A stretch of DNA of 40,617 bases, from NCBI GenBank assembly GCA_016795145.1, contig JAEUII010000431.1, positions 1 to 40,617 on the forward strand, in the 5' to 3' direction. Below the pieces are notes generated by a model. It worked only from the letters and a program-made list of their open reading frames with translations. It was not told the DNA's origin and made no database searches. Shown here one piece after another: positions 26,248-33,929 of this stretch. The position numbers and the translations under genes are program-made. Position 1 is the stretch's first letter; each line of letters opens with the position of its first letter. The stretch comes from Planctomycetaceae bacterium. Lineage in GTDB: Bacteria; Planctomycetota; Planctomycetia; Planctomycetales; Planctomycetaceae.

Positions 26248-27981
26248 ATGAAGAATCACCCACTCCTGAATGCGTTCCATTTCCGTACAGCCCGCCTTCG
26301 ACTTGCGATGCTGTTACTGCCCGCGCTGGCTCTGAATCTCCCCGTCGCCGCTGCGCAGGATGCGACGGTAGAGATTAAGCCCGACGAAAAGAAGACGGAC
26401 CAACAACCTGATGATCTGAAGGCCGTTCAGATCGAACAGCAGGTCAAACCGGCCTTCCTGATTACTCCTCTTGTGCATCGACTTCAGGCTCGTAAGGGGC
26501 AGTTGCTGAAGTTCGAGTTTGAAATTGAAGCGCATGATCGGCCTTCGAAACTTGAGATCCGGCCAGTCGCGATGACGCAGCAGGAGAACGGCGTCATCAT
26601 GCCCGACGAACAGGCACCTGCCCCCAGCCTGATTCGAGTGACCAGCGACACGACATTGGACCTCACGAAATCCGAAAAGCACACGATCCAGGCGGAGATG
26701 CGGATTCCTCAGTCAAATGCTCCGTTCCTTTCGTACGGCATCCTTGCAAGAGAGATTCCAAACGACGATGACGGAGCGAACAGCACCGACGACGAAGCGC
26801 GTGTCGGTATCCGATTTGTCACGCAGTATCTTTTGCGAGTCGACGTTGATGTGCTCGGAGTCAAAGGAGATTCCGTCGCCGAACTGAAGCTGTATGACGG
26901 TGGCTTGGTGTCGCAGAACGGTCGCTGCCTGGCTCGTGTCTTTGTGGAGAATCCGACCGACACAGCGATGGAGTTCTCCGTCAACACTCAATTACTGCGC
27001 GAGGAAACTCAAAGCGTCGGCAAGAAGTTCGGGCTGGTCGTTCCGGTGCGATCCGGACAACAGGGGCCCGATCGATACAAGGCTCGAATTCTGCCGAAGA
27101 CGAAACTGAGGCTTGAGGAGTTTCTGCCGCACGCGGTCTTCTCGGGCGATTACACGCTAAAAGCCGAGTTGCTGCATCAGAACCGTGTGCTGAAGACAAC
27201 GACGTTTCCTGCTGAAATTCGTGACGGTGACTTCCCCGAACAGGATGCCCGCATTGTTCGAGTCGCCCAGGACATCACAGTCTCGCCGACTCAGCTGGAA
27301 TTGTCTCTTCGCAAAGGAGGACGTCGAATTGAGACACTGACGGTGACGAATGGCAGTCTTCAGAAGGTTCGAATTCAACTGGGCCCTGAGTCACTTCAGG
27401 GGGAATTGGATAAGTCGCTGCAGATCCGACCGGCGGAGTTTGAGCTGGAACGCGGACAGACTCGAAAAGTTGTTGTGACGGTCGACGCAGCACGCGATGT
27501 CCTGGAACACAGTTACGCGAACATCGTTCTCAAGGCTTCACCGTCGGTTGGCGAAGCCCTCGGAACGATTCGCATTCCCACAGCACTGCTGACCAACAGT
27601 GAATCGTTCGGGAAACTCACGCCGGGGCAGCCAAACTGGATCATCAGCAACGAGCGAGCCGGGTTTGCGATTCCGGTCAGCAATGAAGGCCTGATGCATA
27701 TTCCGCTGCGAGGCCGACTGTCGCTGACGGATTCGTTTGGTCGCGGGTTCGTCGTGGAGGCTGGTTACGGTCGCTGGCTGCTGCCGGGCCAGTCGGACCA
27801 GCTCTTTTTTGGCTTCCGGGAACCGCCCCCGCCAGGTGAATATGAAGTTCAGGTGCTGCTCAACCAGAACGAAGGGCTTCCGCCACTTCAGATGCGGCAG
27901 AACATTCGTCTACAAAGCCCGCTTGAGGAAGTCCCGAAGCCCGACAAAGTGTCAGAGCTTCCGACGGAGACGAAACAGTGA
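26248..27981 (+). CDS. Periplasmic protein with Ig-like, chaperone-like domains (surface cluster)
   Basis: The 577-residue product starts with a signal peptide (LAMLLLPALALNLPVAAA). No membrane helix follows, so it should be periplasmic or surface bound. At least two stretches read like Ig-like strands with a bounded framework: FLITPLVHRLQARKGQLLKF (about residue 71 on) and ITVSPTQLELSLRKGGRRIE followed by TLTVTNGS (about 342 on). This pattern recalls the N-terminal domain of fimbrial chaperones and of the WxL-interacting proteins (DUF916/DUF3324 type), but the similarity is by eye. The C-terminal 40 residues are hydrophilic. The gene starts 12 bases after the secretin and is followed by a strong terminator, making it the last gene of a four-gene plus-strand unit. 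A chaperone or anchoring role for the small TIAA proteins is inference. Confidence 0.7.
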   Translation: MKNHPLLNAFHFRTARLRLAMLLLPALALNLPVAAAQDATVEIKPDEKKTDQQPDDLKAVQIEQQVKPAFLITPLVHRLQARKGQLLKFEFEIEAHDRPSKLEIRPVAMTQQENGVIMPDEQAPAPSLIRVTSDTTLDLTKSEKHTIQAEMRIPQSNAPFLSYGILAREIPNDDDGANSTDDEARVGIRFVTQYLLRVDVDVLGVKGDSVAELKLYDGGLVSQNGRCLARVFVENPTDTAMEFSVNTQLLREETQSVGKKFGLVVPVRSGQQGPDRYKARILPKTKLRLEEFLPHAVFSGDYTLKAELLHQNRVLKTTTFPAEIRDGDFPEQDARIVRVAQDITVSPTQLELSLRKGGRRIETLTVTNGSLQKVRIQLGPESLQGELDKSLQIRPAEFELERGQTRKVVVTVDAARDVLEHSYANIVLKASPSVGEALGTIRIPTALLTNSESFGKLTPGQPNWIISNERAGFAIPVSNEGLMHIPLRGRLSLTDSFGRGFVVEAGYGRWLLPGQSDQLFFGFREPPPPGEYEVQVLLNQNEGLPPLQMRQNIRLQSPLEEVPKPDKVSELPTETKQ

Positions 27982-28010
27982 TGCCCGGTACCTGGACACT
28001 TACCAAACGA

Positions 28011-28040
28011 AAAGAGCCCGACTTTCCGGTCGGGCTCTTT
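28011..28040. terminator. Bidirectional intrinsic terminator
   Basis: The arms aaagagcccgac (28011-28022) and gtcgggctcttt (28029-28040) match perfectly over 12 base pairs with a 6-base loop. T-rich sequence follows on both strands (gcttttgctt on plus, cgtttgg on minus after the last arm). It separates two convergent genes. Confidence 0.9.
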
Positions 28041-28069
28041 GCTTTTGCTTGAGTGGCTGTGTTCCGGGT

Positions 28070-29374
28070 TTAGTGACCAGTCACCACCGGGCCAGAAGCA
28101 CCTGCTTCCTTCTTTGGCGGATGGAAGAACAGAGCCATCGCAAGTGAAGCGACGATGGCTGCTCCCATCGGAACGAGGAACAGGCCACGGTAATCGGTGA
28201 CACCGTCCTTCGTGTAGACCTCCTGCATCAGGTAAGGACAAAGTGAATTTGCCGCGAGTGCGCCGACACCAAGGATCATCACGTTGAAAAGTCCCTGAGC
28301 ACTGGTTCGCACGTCCTTCGGGAAGTACTCATCAACGAAGATGTAAACAGTCGCAAAGAAGAAGGCGTAACAGATGCCGTGTACGATCTGAACAACGATG
28401 ATCAGTTCCTTCTGAGGCATGAAAGCATAGACAGCAAATCGCAGTGCATGGCCAAGCACACCGATGATCATGGTTGCTCGCCATCCCAGTTTCTTCAGAG
28501 TCATTCCAAGAATGAACATCGTCAGAATCTCTGCAATCTGGCCGATGCTCATCACAGGCATCACCCAGTTGCCGGGAATCTTCACTGCGTCACTGGTCAG
28601 GAAGGTTCCAGTCCAATTGAAGTAGCAGTTGTGAACAAAGGAATCGATGAAAGCGACAATCCAGAGGATCATCACGAACGGATGCTTCAGCAGCGACAGC
28701 GCCTCCACCCAGGCCAGGCTTTGTCCGCCCTCTGAGGATGTCGACTTCTTTGGAGGAGTATGAGGCAGTGTCATGCTGTAAGCAGCAAGTACAATCGAAG
28801 CAACACCGGCTACGACATAGGTCCACTTGGTCGCGCTTTGCAGAGCCTCGCCAGTGAGACCGCTTCCGAGCACTTCACCCAGCCACGCAACGAATCCCTG
28901 TGGGTTAGCTTTCTCAACCTTCTGCCAGTCAACCAGAATAAACGTGAATGGCCATGCAGCGAAGATCCAGCCAATGGTCCCGCCCATTCGAACGATTCCG
29001 AATTCCTCCTGGGCATCCTTCATGTTTGCGAAGGCAATCGAATTCGTAATCGAAATCGTCGGGACGTACAGAAGACAGTGGATCGACATCAGAATCATGA
29101 ATGGCCAGAACGACGTGGTGAAGGCCAGACCAAGAATCGCAACGCCACCCACCAGATGACTGAACGCGAGGAATCGCTCTGCCGCAAAGTGGCGGTCAGC
29201 AAACTGGTTGCTGAAGAACATTCCAATGATCGAGGCAATCGGGAACGCGTTCAGAATCCAGGATTGCTGTCCCGGAGTAAATCCGAGCGATGGCAGATAG
29301 CCGAAGATCAGCGGCAACCATGCCCCCCAGATGAAGAACTCCAGAAACATCATGACGAAGAGACGCGTTTTCAT
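28070..29374 (-). CDS. MFS permease of the nucleoside:H+ symporter type
   Basis: The 434-residue protein is almost entirely hydrophobic helices, about twelve, with a larger loop near 190-215. The opening KTRLFVMMFLEFFIWGAWLP and the following LGFTPGQQSWILNAFPIASI match the nucleoside:proton symporter family (NupG/XapB type) as found in planctomycetes. The loop between helices 2 and 3 carries SNQFADRHFAAERFLA. It is expected to bring nucleosides, or a chemically similar small molecule, across the cytoplasmic membrane with protons; the exact substrate cannot be read from the sequence. It starts with ATG at 29374 and ends facing the surface-cluster gene at 27981. The aldehyde dehydrogenase upstream on the same strand is separated by a terminator, so they are probably not one unit. 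Confidence 0.85.
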   Translation of the reverse strand: MKTRLFVMMFLEFFIWGAWLPLIFGYLPSLGFTPGQQSWILNAFPIASIIGMFFSNQFADRHFAAERFLAFSHLVGGVAILGLAFTTSFWPFMILMSIHCLLYVPTISITNSIAFANMKDAQEEFGIVRMGGTIGWIFAAWPFTFILVDWQKVEKANPQGFVAWLGEVLGSGLTGEALQSATKWTYVVAGVASIVLAAYSMTLPHTPPKKSTSSEGGQSLAWVEALSLLKHPFVMILWIVAFIDSFVHNCYFNWTGTFLTSDAVKIPGNWVMPVMSIGQIAEILTMFILGMTLKKLGWRATMIIGVLGHALRFAVYAFMPQKELIIVVQIVHGICYAFFFATVYIFVDEYFPKDVRTSAQGLFNVMILGVGALAANSLCPYLMQEVYTKDGVTDYRGLFLVPMGAAIVASLAMALFFHPPKKEAGASGPVVTGH

Positions 29375-29417
29375 AGGCAGACTGATTGAAGAGGTAGGAG
29401 AGTTGAAGATTCATGAA

Positions 29418-29450
29418 AGAAGCCCGGCTCCAAGTTGAAACCGGGCTTCT
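29418..29450 (-). terminator. Hairpin terminator after the aldehyde dehydrogenase gene
   Basis: The arms agaagcccgg (29418-29427) and ccgggcttct (29441-29450) are exact complements with a 13-base loop. On the minus strand a short TTTC follows. It lies 16 bases beyond the dehydrogenase stop codon and before the permease start. It resembles the recA terminator in its gaagcccgg arm. Confidence 0.75.
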
Positions 29451-29465
29451 GACGCCATTCAGAAA

Positions 29466-30971
29466 CTACAGAGGGCGAACAACTGAGATCGGACGCAGGT
29501 AGTCGTTCAGAGTATCCGGGCTGACGACTCCGCCACCCATGCCGCTCTTGCCAACACCAGCGTATGGGACGCCGTGCACAATCACGTTGTGAGCATTGAT
29601 CCAGCCATTGCCCGCTCGGAATGATTCGGCCACTCGCGCACAGCGCTGAAGGTCGCGGGACCAAACGCTGTTGCCAAGACCGTATTCCGTATCGTTGGCC
29701 AGACGGATGCCTTCTTCTTCCGTTGTGAACGGAGCAAGGTACGCGACTGGTCCAAAGATCTCTTCACGAGCCGCAACGTTGTTCAGCGATCCTGCGAGCA
29801 GTGCTGGCTTCACATAGAAACCGTTCTTGCCGGTAATCTGAGCAGCTCCGCCTTCCAGAATCAGGTCGGCGCCGTCAGCCACGCCCTTTTGCAGGTAGCC
29901 AAGAACGCGAGCACGCTGCTTCGCATTCACCAGCGGACCCATCTGGGCGTCCTTATCGAACTGGTAGCCGATCTGCACGGACTTCATGCGAGTAATGCAC
30001 TCGTCCACGAAATCGTCATAGATGTCTCGCTGAATCAGCCAGCGAGTTGCATCGCAGCAAACCTGACCGGTGTGGAAGGTAATCGCCTGAACCAGCTTGT
30101 CGGCCGTTTCTGCAATGTCGACGTCGTTGAAGACAACCGCAGCACCCTTGCCTCCGAGCTCGCACTTCACTGGAACAAGGTTGCGACCGCAGGCTTCTGC
30201 AACCAGTCGGCCCACTTCAGGCGACCCGGTGAAGCTCATGCGACGGAACTTTGGATTCTGCGACACTGCCGCACCGGCGGTTTCGCCCAGGCCCGTGACG
30301 ACATTCAGCACGCCGGCTGGAAGGAGTTCCTGCTCCTGAATCACTCGGCAAAGATACAACGCTGACAGCGGTGTATCTTCAGCAGGCTTCAGCACGCAGG
30401 TGTTACCAGCGGCCAGAGCTGGAGCAAGTCCCCAGCCAGTCAGAAGGAACGGGAAGTTCCAGGGAATAATGAAGCCGCATGGGCCCCATGCATGTCGTGC
30501 GACCCACGCCTCGTGATGCTTCACGGCGATGACCTGTCGATAGTTCACTGCCTGAGACAGGTCAGCAAAGTAACGGAAGGTGTCAATGAAGTTCTGGATA
30601 TCGGCGATGGCCTGTGCGTAGATCTTGCCGCAGTCCAGTGATTCGATCTGTGCGAATTCATGGATCCGCTTTTCGACCGCATCAGCAATGCGATGAAGGC
30701 AGGCAGCTCGCTCAGAGACCTGCATCGTTGCCCAGCCACTGTTGTTGAATGCATCCTGAGCCGCGTCAACAACCTTGTCTACATCCGCCTTCTTCATGCT
30801 GGTGACGGTTGCAATCTTGTTGCCACTGCCAGGATCGAGCACATCAAAGGTCTGGCCGTCAGCGGCTTCGACCCAGCGACCGCCAGCGAATGACTTGTGG
30901 ACAGGTGTTGCAAGGAAACTGGCAACCGCAGGTGCAAATTCCGTAGTGCGTTCAACGGAGGACGTTGACAT
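29466..30971 (-). CDS. NAD(P)-dependent aldehyde dehydrogenase
   Basis: The 501-residue protein belongs to the aldehyde dehydrogenase superfamily, which oxidises aldehydes to acids through a cysteine thioester in the cytoplasm. The N-glycosyl-binding region reads IIPWNFPFLLTGW (about 168-180), the Rossmann turn SFTGSPEVGRL (about 246-256), the general base Glu271 sits in ELGGKGAAVV, and the nucleophile is Cys305 or Cys306 in TGQVCCDATRW. The C-terminus has EIFGPVAYLAPF and the NAYNAYGLGNSVWS-like region. The active site has two adjacent cysteines, common in betaine aldehyde- and retinal-type enzymes. Substrate cannot be fixed from sequence. ATG 30971 is preceded by GGAGTTCTTCC. It is followed by a hairpin terminator. 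Confidence 0.92.
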   Translation of the reverse strand: MSTSSVERTTEFAPAVASFLATPVHKSFAGGRWVEAADGQTFDVLDPGSGNKIATVTSMKKADVDKVVDAAQDAFNNSGWATMQVSERAACLHRIADAVEKRIHEFAQIESLDCGKIYAQAIADIQNFIDTFRYFADLSQAVNYRQVIAVKHHEAWVARHAWGPCGFIIPWNFPFLLTGWGLAPALAAGNTCVLKPAEDTPLSALYLCRVIQEQELLPAGVLNVVTGLGETAGAAVSQNPKFRRMSFTGSPEVGRLVAEACGRNLVPVKCELGGKGAAVVFNDVDIAETADKLVQAITFHTGQVCCDATRWLIQRDIYDDFVDECITRMKSVQIGYQFDKDAQMGPLVNAKQRARVLGYLQKGVADGADLILEGGAAQITGKNGFYVKPALLAGSLNNVAAREEIFGPVAYLAPFTTEEEGIRLANDTEYGLGNSVWSRDLQRCARVAESFRAGNGWINAHNVIVHGVPYAGVGKSGMGGGVVSPDTLNDYLRPISVVRPL

Positions 30972-31234
30972 GGAAGAACTCCTTGGTGGGCATGGACGAA
31001 TGACACAAATACGAGTCGTCTGAGTGTTCAGACAGGAAGCAGTTCCTGGCCTCGGCAGGCCAGCAGGAGACTGCTCCGTTCGCAGGTCTCAAAAGATGAT
31101 ACGGCGGTCCACGAACGTTTGGAAATCAGATGCTCATAAACCCCGATAAAATCCGCATGCGGCCGGTCAAAAGCACTAATGTCGGCTGCGCATCAATGCT
31201 GCTGATTTCGAGTGAAAATCCACGTTTGGATGCC

Positions 31235-31309
31235 TCAGGTGCCATGCACCGTGACCACACCATGACCTGCACCATGACCGGATCTCTTCAGGTGCCGTGC
31301 GCGGTGACC
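31235..31309 (+). repeat. Imperfect 22-base direct repeat
   Basis: The first copy (31235-31256) starts tcaggtgccatgcaccgtg and the second (31288-31309) starts tcaggtgccgtgcgcggtg; they differ at three of 22 positions. The caggtgccatc-like word also occurs in the duplicated region at 13996-14037. Confidence 0.65.
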
Positions 31310-31342
31310 TGATCTCCAATGGCTGTGACCTGAGGTGCGGAA

Positions 31343-31360
31343 GGATCTTTAGCAAGATCC
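31343..31360. repeat. Perfect seven-base-pair hairpin
   Basis: The arms ggatctt and aagatcc are exact complements around the loop tagc. No T-run follows, so it is not a typical terminator. It may be part of a dispersed REP-like element. Confidence 0.55.
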
Positions 31361-31589
31361 ACTACTGCCAAAGCGATGCACTACGGCCGATCCGAACTCC
31401 TTACCTTGAAGACGCATTAGGCTGGGAAGCTGGGAGGTATGGGGCGGCCTACTGTTGTGTTTCGATTACTCGGTTGCCCTGAATTCTGCGGCGGGTTGCG
31501 AAAAGTTGTGGCGGAAGTTCTGGCGCCAGTTACCATTGCCAGCCGCGTTATGGAGCCGCCTGTTTTCTGACCCACACACGGAGGACACG

Positions 31590-31895
31590 ATGCCAGCGCT
31601 CTTTTTTCCACGATCACTGGATGCAAATGAGACCGAGTCGGATGCTCGGCAGCTTGAGGCCAGTATCCGACGTGCGTTGCTTGCTGAAGACGGACTCGAG
31701 GTTGCAAGCCTGGCGGTCCGCCGCCTTCCAAACGGTGTTTGCCTGGAAGGCGTCATTCGAGTTCACAGCGACGACATGGACGTCTGCCGTGCGATCAGAC
31801 AGATCGACGGAGTCGGCAAGATTGTGAACCATCTGGTCGTCTGCTGGAACTGCCCCGATCCTGGCCCGGCAGCCCCGGACGAAACCATGTTCTGA
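31590..31895 (+). CDS. BON-domain protein
   Basis: Start is ATG 31590 with ACGGAGGACACG directly before it, which decides against the longer frame from 31455. The 101-residue product is one BON domain over about residues 24-85 (SIRRALLAEDGLEVASLAV, CLEGVIRVHSDDMDVCRAIR, then GVGKIVNHLVV). BON domains bind phospholipid or outer-membrane partners in other proteins. Here there is no signal peptide or second domain, so it would be cytoplasmic, which is unusual for the domain, though small soluble BON proteins are known in planctomycetes. It converges on the ABC permease, 14 bases away. No function beyond the domain can be assigned. Confidence 0.8.
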   Translation: MPALFFPRSLDANETESDARQLEASIRRALLAEDGLEVASLAVRRLPNGVCLEGVIRVHSDDMDVCRAIRQIDGVGKIVNHLVVCWNCPDPGPAAPDETMF

Positions 31896-31909
31896 AGAAA
31901 TCTCCTGGA

Positions 31910-32968
31910 CTAATCCCAGCGGAACACCTTGAGTGCGACGACAAAGGTGCCAACCGCCCACGCAAGCATGATGCCGATGTTCGGGAGGATCTGCACCATC
32001 GTTGCGCCTTCCTGCATGACATGGCGCAGTGAAGCAATCACCGGGGTGAGCGGCAGGATCTTGATCAGTGGCTGAACAAGATCCGGGAATCGACTTGCCG
32101 AGAAGAAGATTCCGGAACCGATCCACATCGGAACCATCGTCAGGTTCATTAGTCCAGCGACAGCTTCCAGCGTGCGAGCACGGCTGGCGATCATCAGTCC
32201 GATCGAAGCGAACTCAATGGCTCCCAGCAGAACGATCACGCCCACCGAAAAATAACTGCCGTTGTTCGTGACACCAAACATGACGCGTGCCAGCAGCAGG
32301 ATCACAATGATCTCGGGGATCATGAACACCATTCGGCTGGCCATCATCGCGGCCACGAAATGATGCTTCTTCATCGGTGTTCCCAGGAACCTTTTGAGTA
32401 CCTGCCGGATCCTCATATCGACGATGGCATAACCCACGCCCCAGACGCCGCCGCCCATCAGTCCCATGCCAATGAGACCGGGCACCAGGAAGTCGATGTA
32501 ACGGCTGCCGGGTTCCTGAATCGCTTTGTCAGAAGTCGTGAGCAGGTCTTTTCGACCGGAAGCTCTCTCCAGTGCGTCGTTGACTGTGTTACGTGCATGA
32601 ACGCTGCCGGGACGAGTTGGATCGTAGCGGAATTCGTACGATGGCTTTTCCGCGGTCCCGGTCACAACAACGATCAGTTCCGTTTGCCCGGCTCGCAACA
32701 TTCGTCGGCAGTCGTCTTCACTGCCGCTTGTGACCTTGACGGCCTTGTTGTCTGCCAGCAGCTTCTGAGTCGCCTCTGAGAGATCGCCATTCTGAATCGT
32801 GACGGCCACGGCTTCGACCGGTTCGCTTCGAAACGCCAGCCCCAGCGCGATCATCATGACCAGAGGAAAGACGTAGGACCAGAAAACGGCTTCCGGCGTT
32901 CGGATGAACTCACGAAACCTGGCGAGGAACAACTGAAACAAAGGCTGCATCGTCCACGATTGGCTCAT
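31910..32968 (-). CDS. ABC-2 type exporter, permease subunit
   Basis: The 352-residue membrane protein has one N-terminal membrane helix (about 30-48), an extracytoplasmic domain (about 50-160) and five or so further helices with the ABC-2 pattern, including GLIGMGLMGGGVWGVGYAIV. The cytoplasmic piece RIRQVLKRFLGTPMKKHHF is typical of this family. The start codon overlaps the stop codon of the ATP-binding gene by four bases (ATGA), so the two are translationally coupled and form one exporter. AAGGAG lies a few bases before its start. Substrate cannot be inferred; drug, lipid or polysaccharide exporters all share this design. It is the last gene of the unit and faces the BON gene. Confidence 0.9.
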   Translation of the reverse strand: MSQSWTMQPLFQLFLARFREFIRTPEAVFWSYVFPLVMMIALGLAFRSEPVEAVAVTIQNGDLSEATQKLLADNKAVKVTSGSEDDCRRMLRAGQTELIVVVTGTAEKPSYEFRYDPTRPGSVHARNTVNDALERASGRKDLLTTSDKAIQEPGSRYIDFLVPGLIGMGLMGGGVWGVGYAIVDMRIRQVLKRFLGTPMKKHHFVAAMMASRMVFMIPEIIVILLLARVMFGVTNNGSYFSVGVIVLLGAIEFASIGLMIASRARTLEAVAGLMNLTMVPMWIGSGIFFSASRFPDLVQPLIKILPLTPVIASLRHVMQEGATMVQILPNIGIMLAWAVGTFVVALKVFRWD

Positions 32969-33918
32969 CGTCGTGCTCCTTCGCTCTCGTCGTTCAGACC
33001 ATGACCCGCATAATGCACAAAAACATCCTCAAGAGTTGCCTGACGAGTCGTCAGTGATGTGAGCTGCAGACCCTGCTGATTGATCAAAGCCAAAAGGGAT
33101 GGAATCGCGATGTGTGGTTCACGCACCGACAAACATCGATGCTCACTTTCCCGACGTACGCCAATCACACCTGGAAGGCCGGCTCCAAAGTCATCAGCGG
33201 GATCCATCGAACCACTGACCGTAAAGACCACCATGTGTTCGGCACCGAGATCCGCGATGAGTTTTTGTGGCGAATCGATCGCCAGGATCTTGCCTCGATC
33301 AAAGATCGCGACTCGATCACAGAGTCGTTCGGCTTCATCCATGTAATGAGTCGTCAACAGGACCGTTCCACCGGCTTCACGAAATTCCGTGATGATCCGC
33401 CACAGATCACGACGCGACTGAGGATCCAGGCCAGTCGTCGGTTCATCGAGGAACAGCAGCTTCGGATTTCCAACGAGTGCCGTGGCGACAGCGACTCTCT
33501 GCTTTTGGCCTCCCGACAGCGACTTGATTCGAGCGTTCGTCTTTTCCTGAAGCGACACTTTGGCGATCGCTTCCATCGGATCCAATCCGTCGCGATAGAA
33601 GCTGCGAAACAGTGTCAGCGTTTCCAGGACGGTCAGTTTCTCCGACAGGCGAGTCTCCTGAAGCGACAGGCCGATCTGCTCACGGATTTCGTCTGGATGA
33701 GTCTTCCAGCTGCGACCCAGGATCAGTGCTTCCCCACTGGTCGCTTCCAGAAGCCCTTCGCAAATTTCGATGGTGGTTGTCTTGCCCGCTCCGTTCGGGC
33801 CCAGCACACCAAAGCAGGTTCCCTGGTCAACCGCCAGGTCAATTCCTCGCACAGCTTCCACAGGCGGATTTCCCGGCCATGTCTTTGTGAGCTGGCGACA
33901 TTCAATCGCGTAAGTCAT
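32965..33918 (-). CDS. ABC transporter ATP-binding protein
   Basis: From ATG 33918 the product is 317 residues; the frame also runs upstream to 34026 into the preceding gene, but that part is not conserved. Walker A is GPNGAGKT at 40-47, the signature LSGGQ is at 134-138, Walker B LLFLDEP is at 154-160 and the switch histidine His191 sits in LLTTHYMDEAE. The C-terminal 80 residues match the regulatory tail of the DrrA/CcmA-like ABC-2 exporters. It should power the permease encoded next, with which it overlaps by four bases. The gap of 11 bases to the acetyltransferase-like gene upstream suggests one transcript for all three. No Shine-Dalgarno sequence is obvious at 33918. Confidence 0.93.
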   Translation of the reverse strand: MTYAIECRQLTKTWPGNPPVEAVRGIDLAVDQGTCFGVLGPNGAGKTTTIEICEGLLEATSGEALILGRSWKTHPDEIREQIGLSLQETRLSEKLTVLETLTLFRSFYRDGLDPMEAIAKVSLQEKTNARIKSLSGGQKQRVAVATALVGNPKLLFLDEPTTGLDPQSRRDLWRIITEFREAGGTVLLTTHYMDEAERLCDRVAIFDRGKILAIDSPQKLIADLGAEHMVVFTVSGSMDPADDFGAGLPGVIGVRRESEHRCLSVREPHIAIPSLLALINQQGLQLTSLTTRQATLEDVFVHYAGHGLNDESEGARR

Positions 33919-33929
33919 GAGGAGCAGTT

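Larger units (their letters stand above)
30972..31589. other. Gene-free 618-base region with a direct repeat and a perfect hairpin
   Basis: This is the divergent interval between the aldehyde dehydrogenase (minus) and the BON protein (plus), so it should hold both promoters. No frame in it looks coding. It contains a 22-base imperfect direct repeat and a small perfect hairpin, listed separately. A stretch rich in ccatgacc and ggtgacc words (31245-31330) connects the two repeat copies. Confidence 0.6.
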
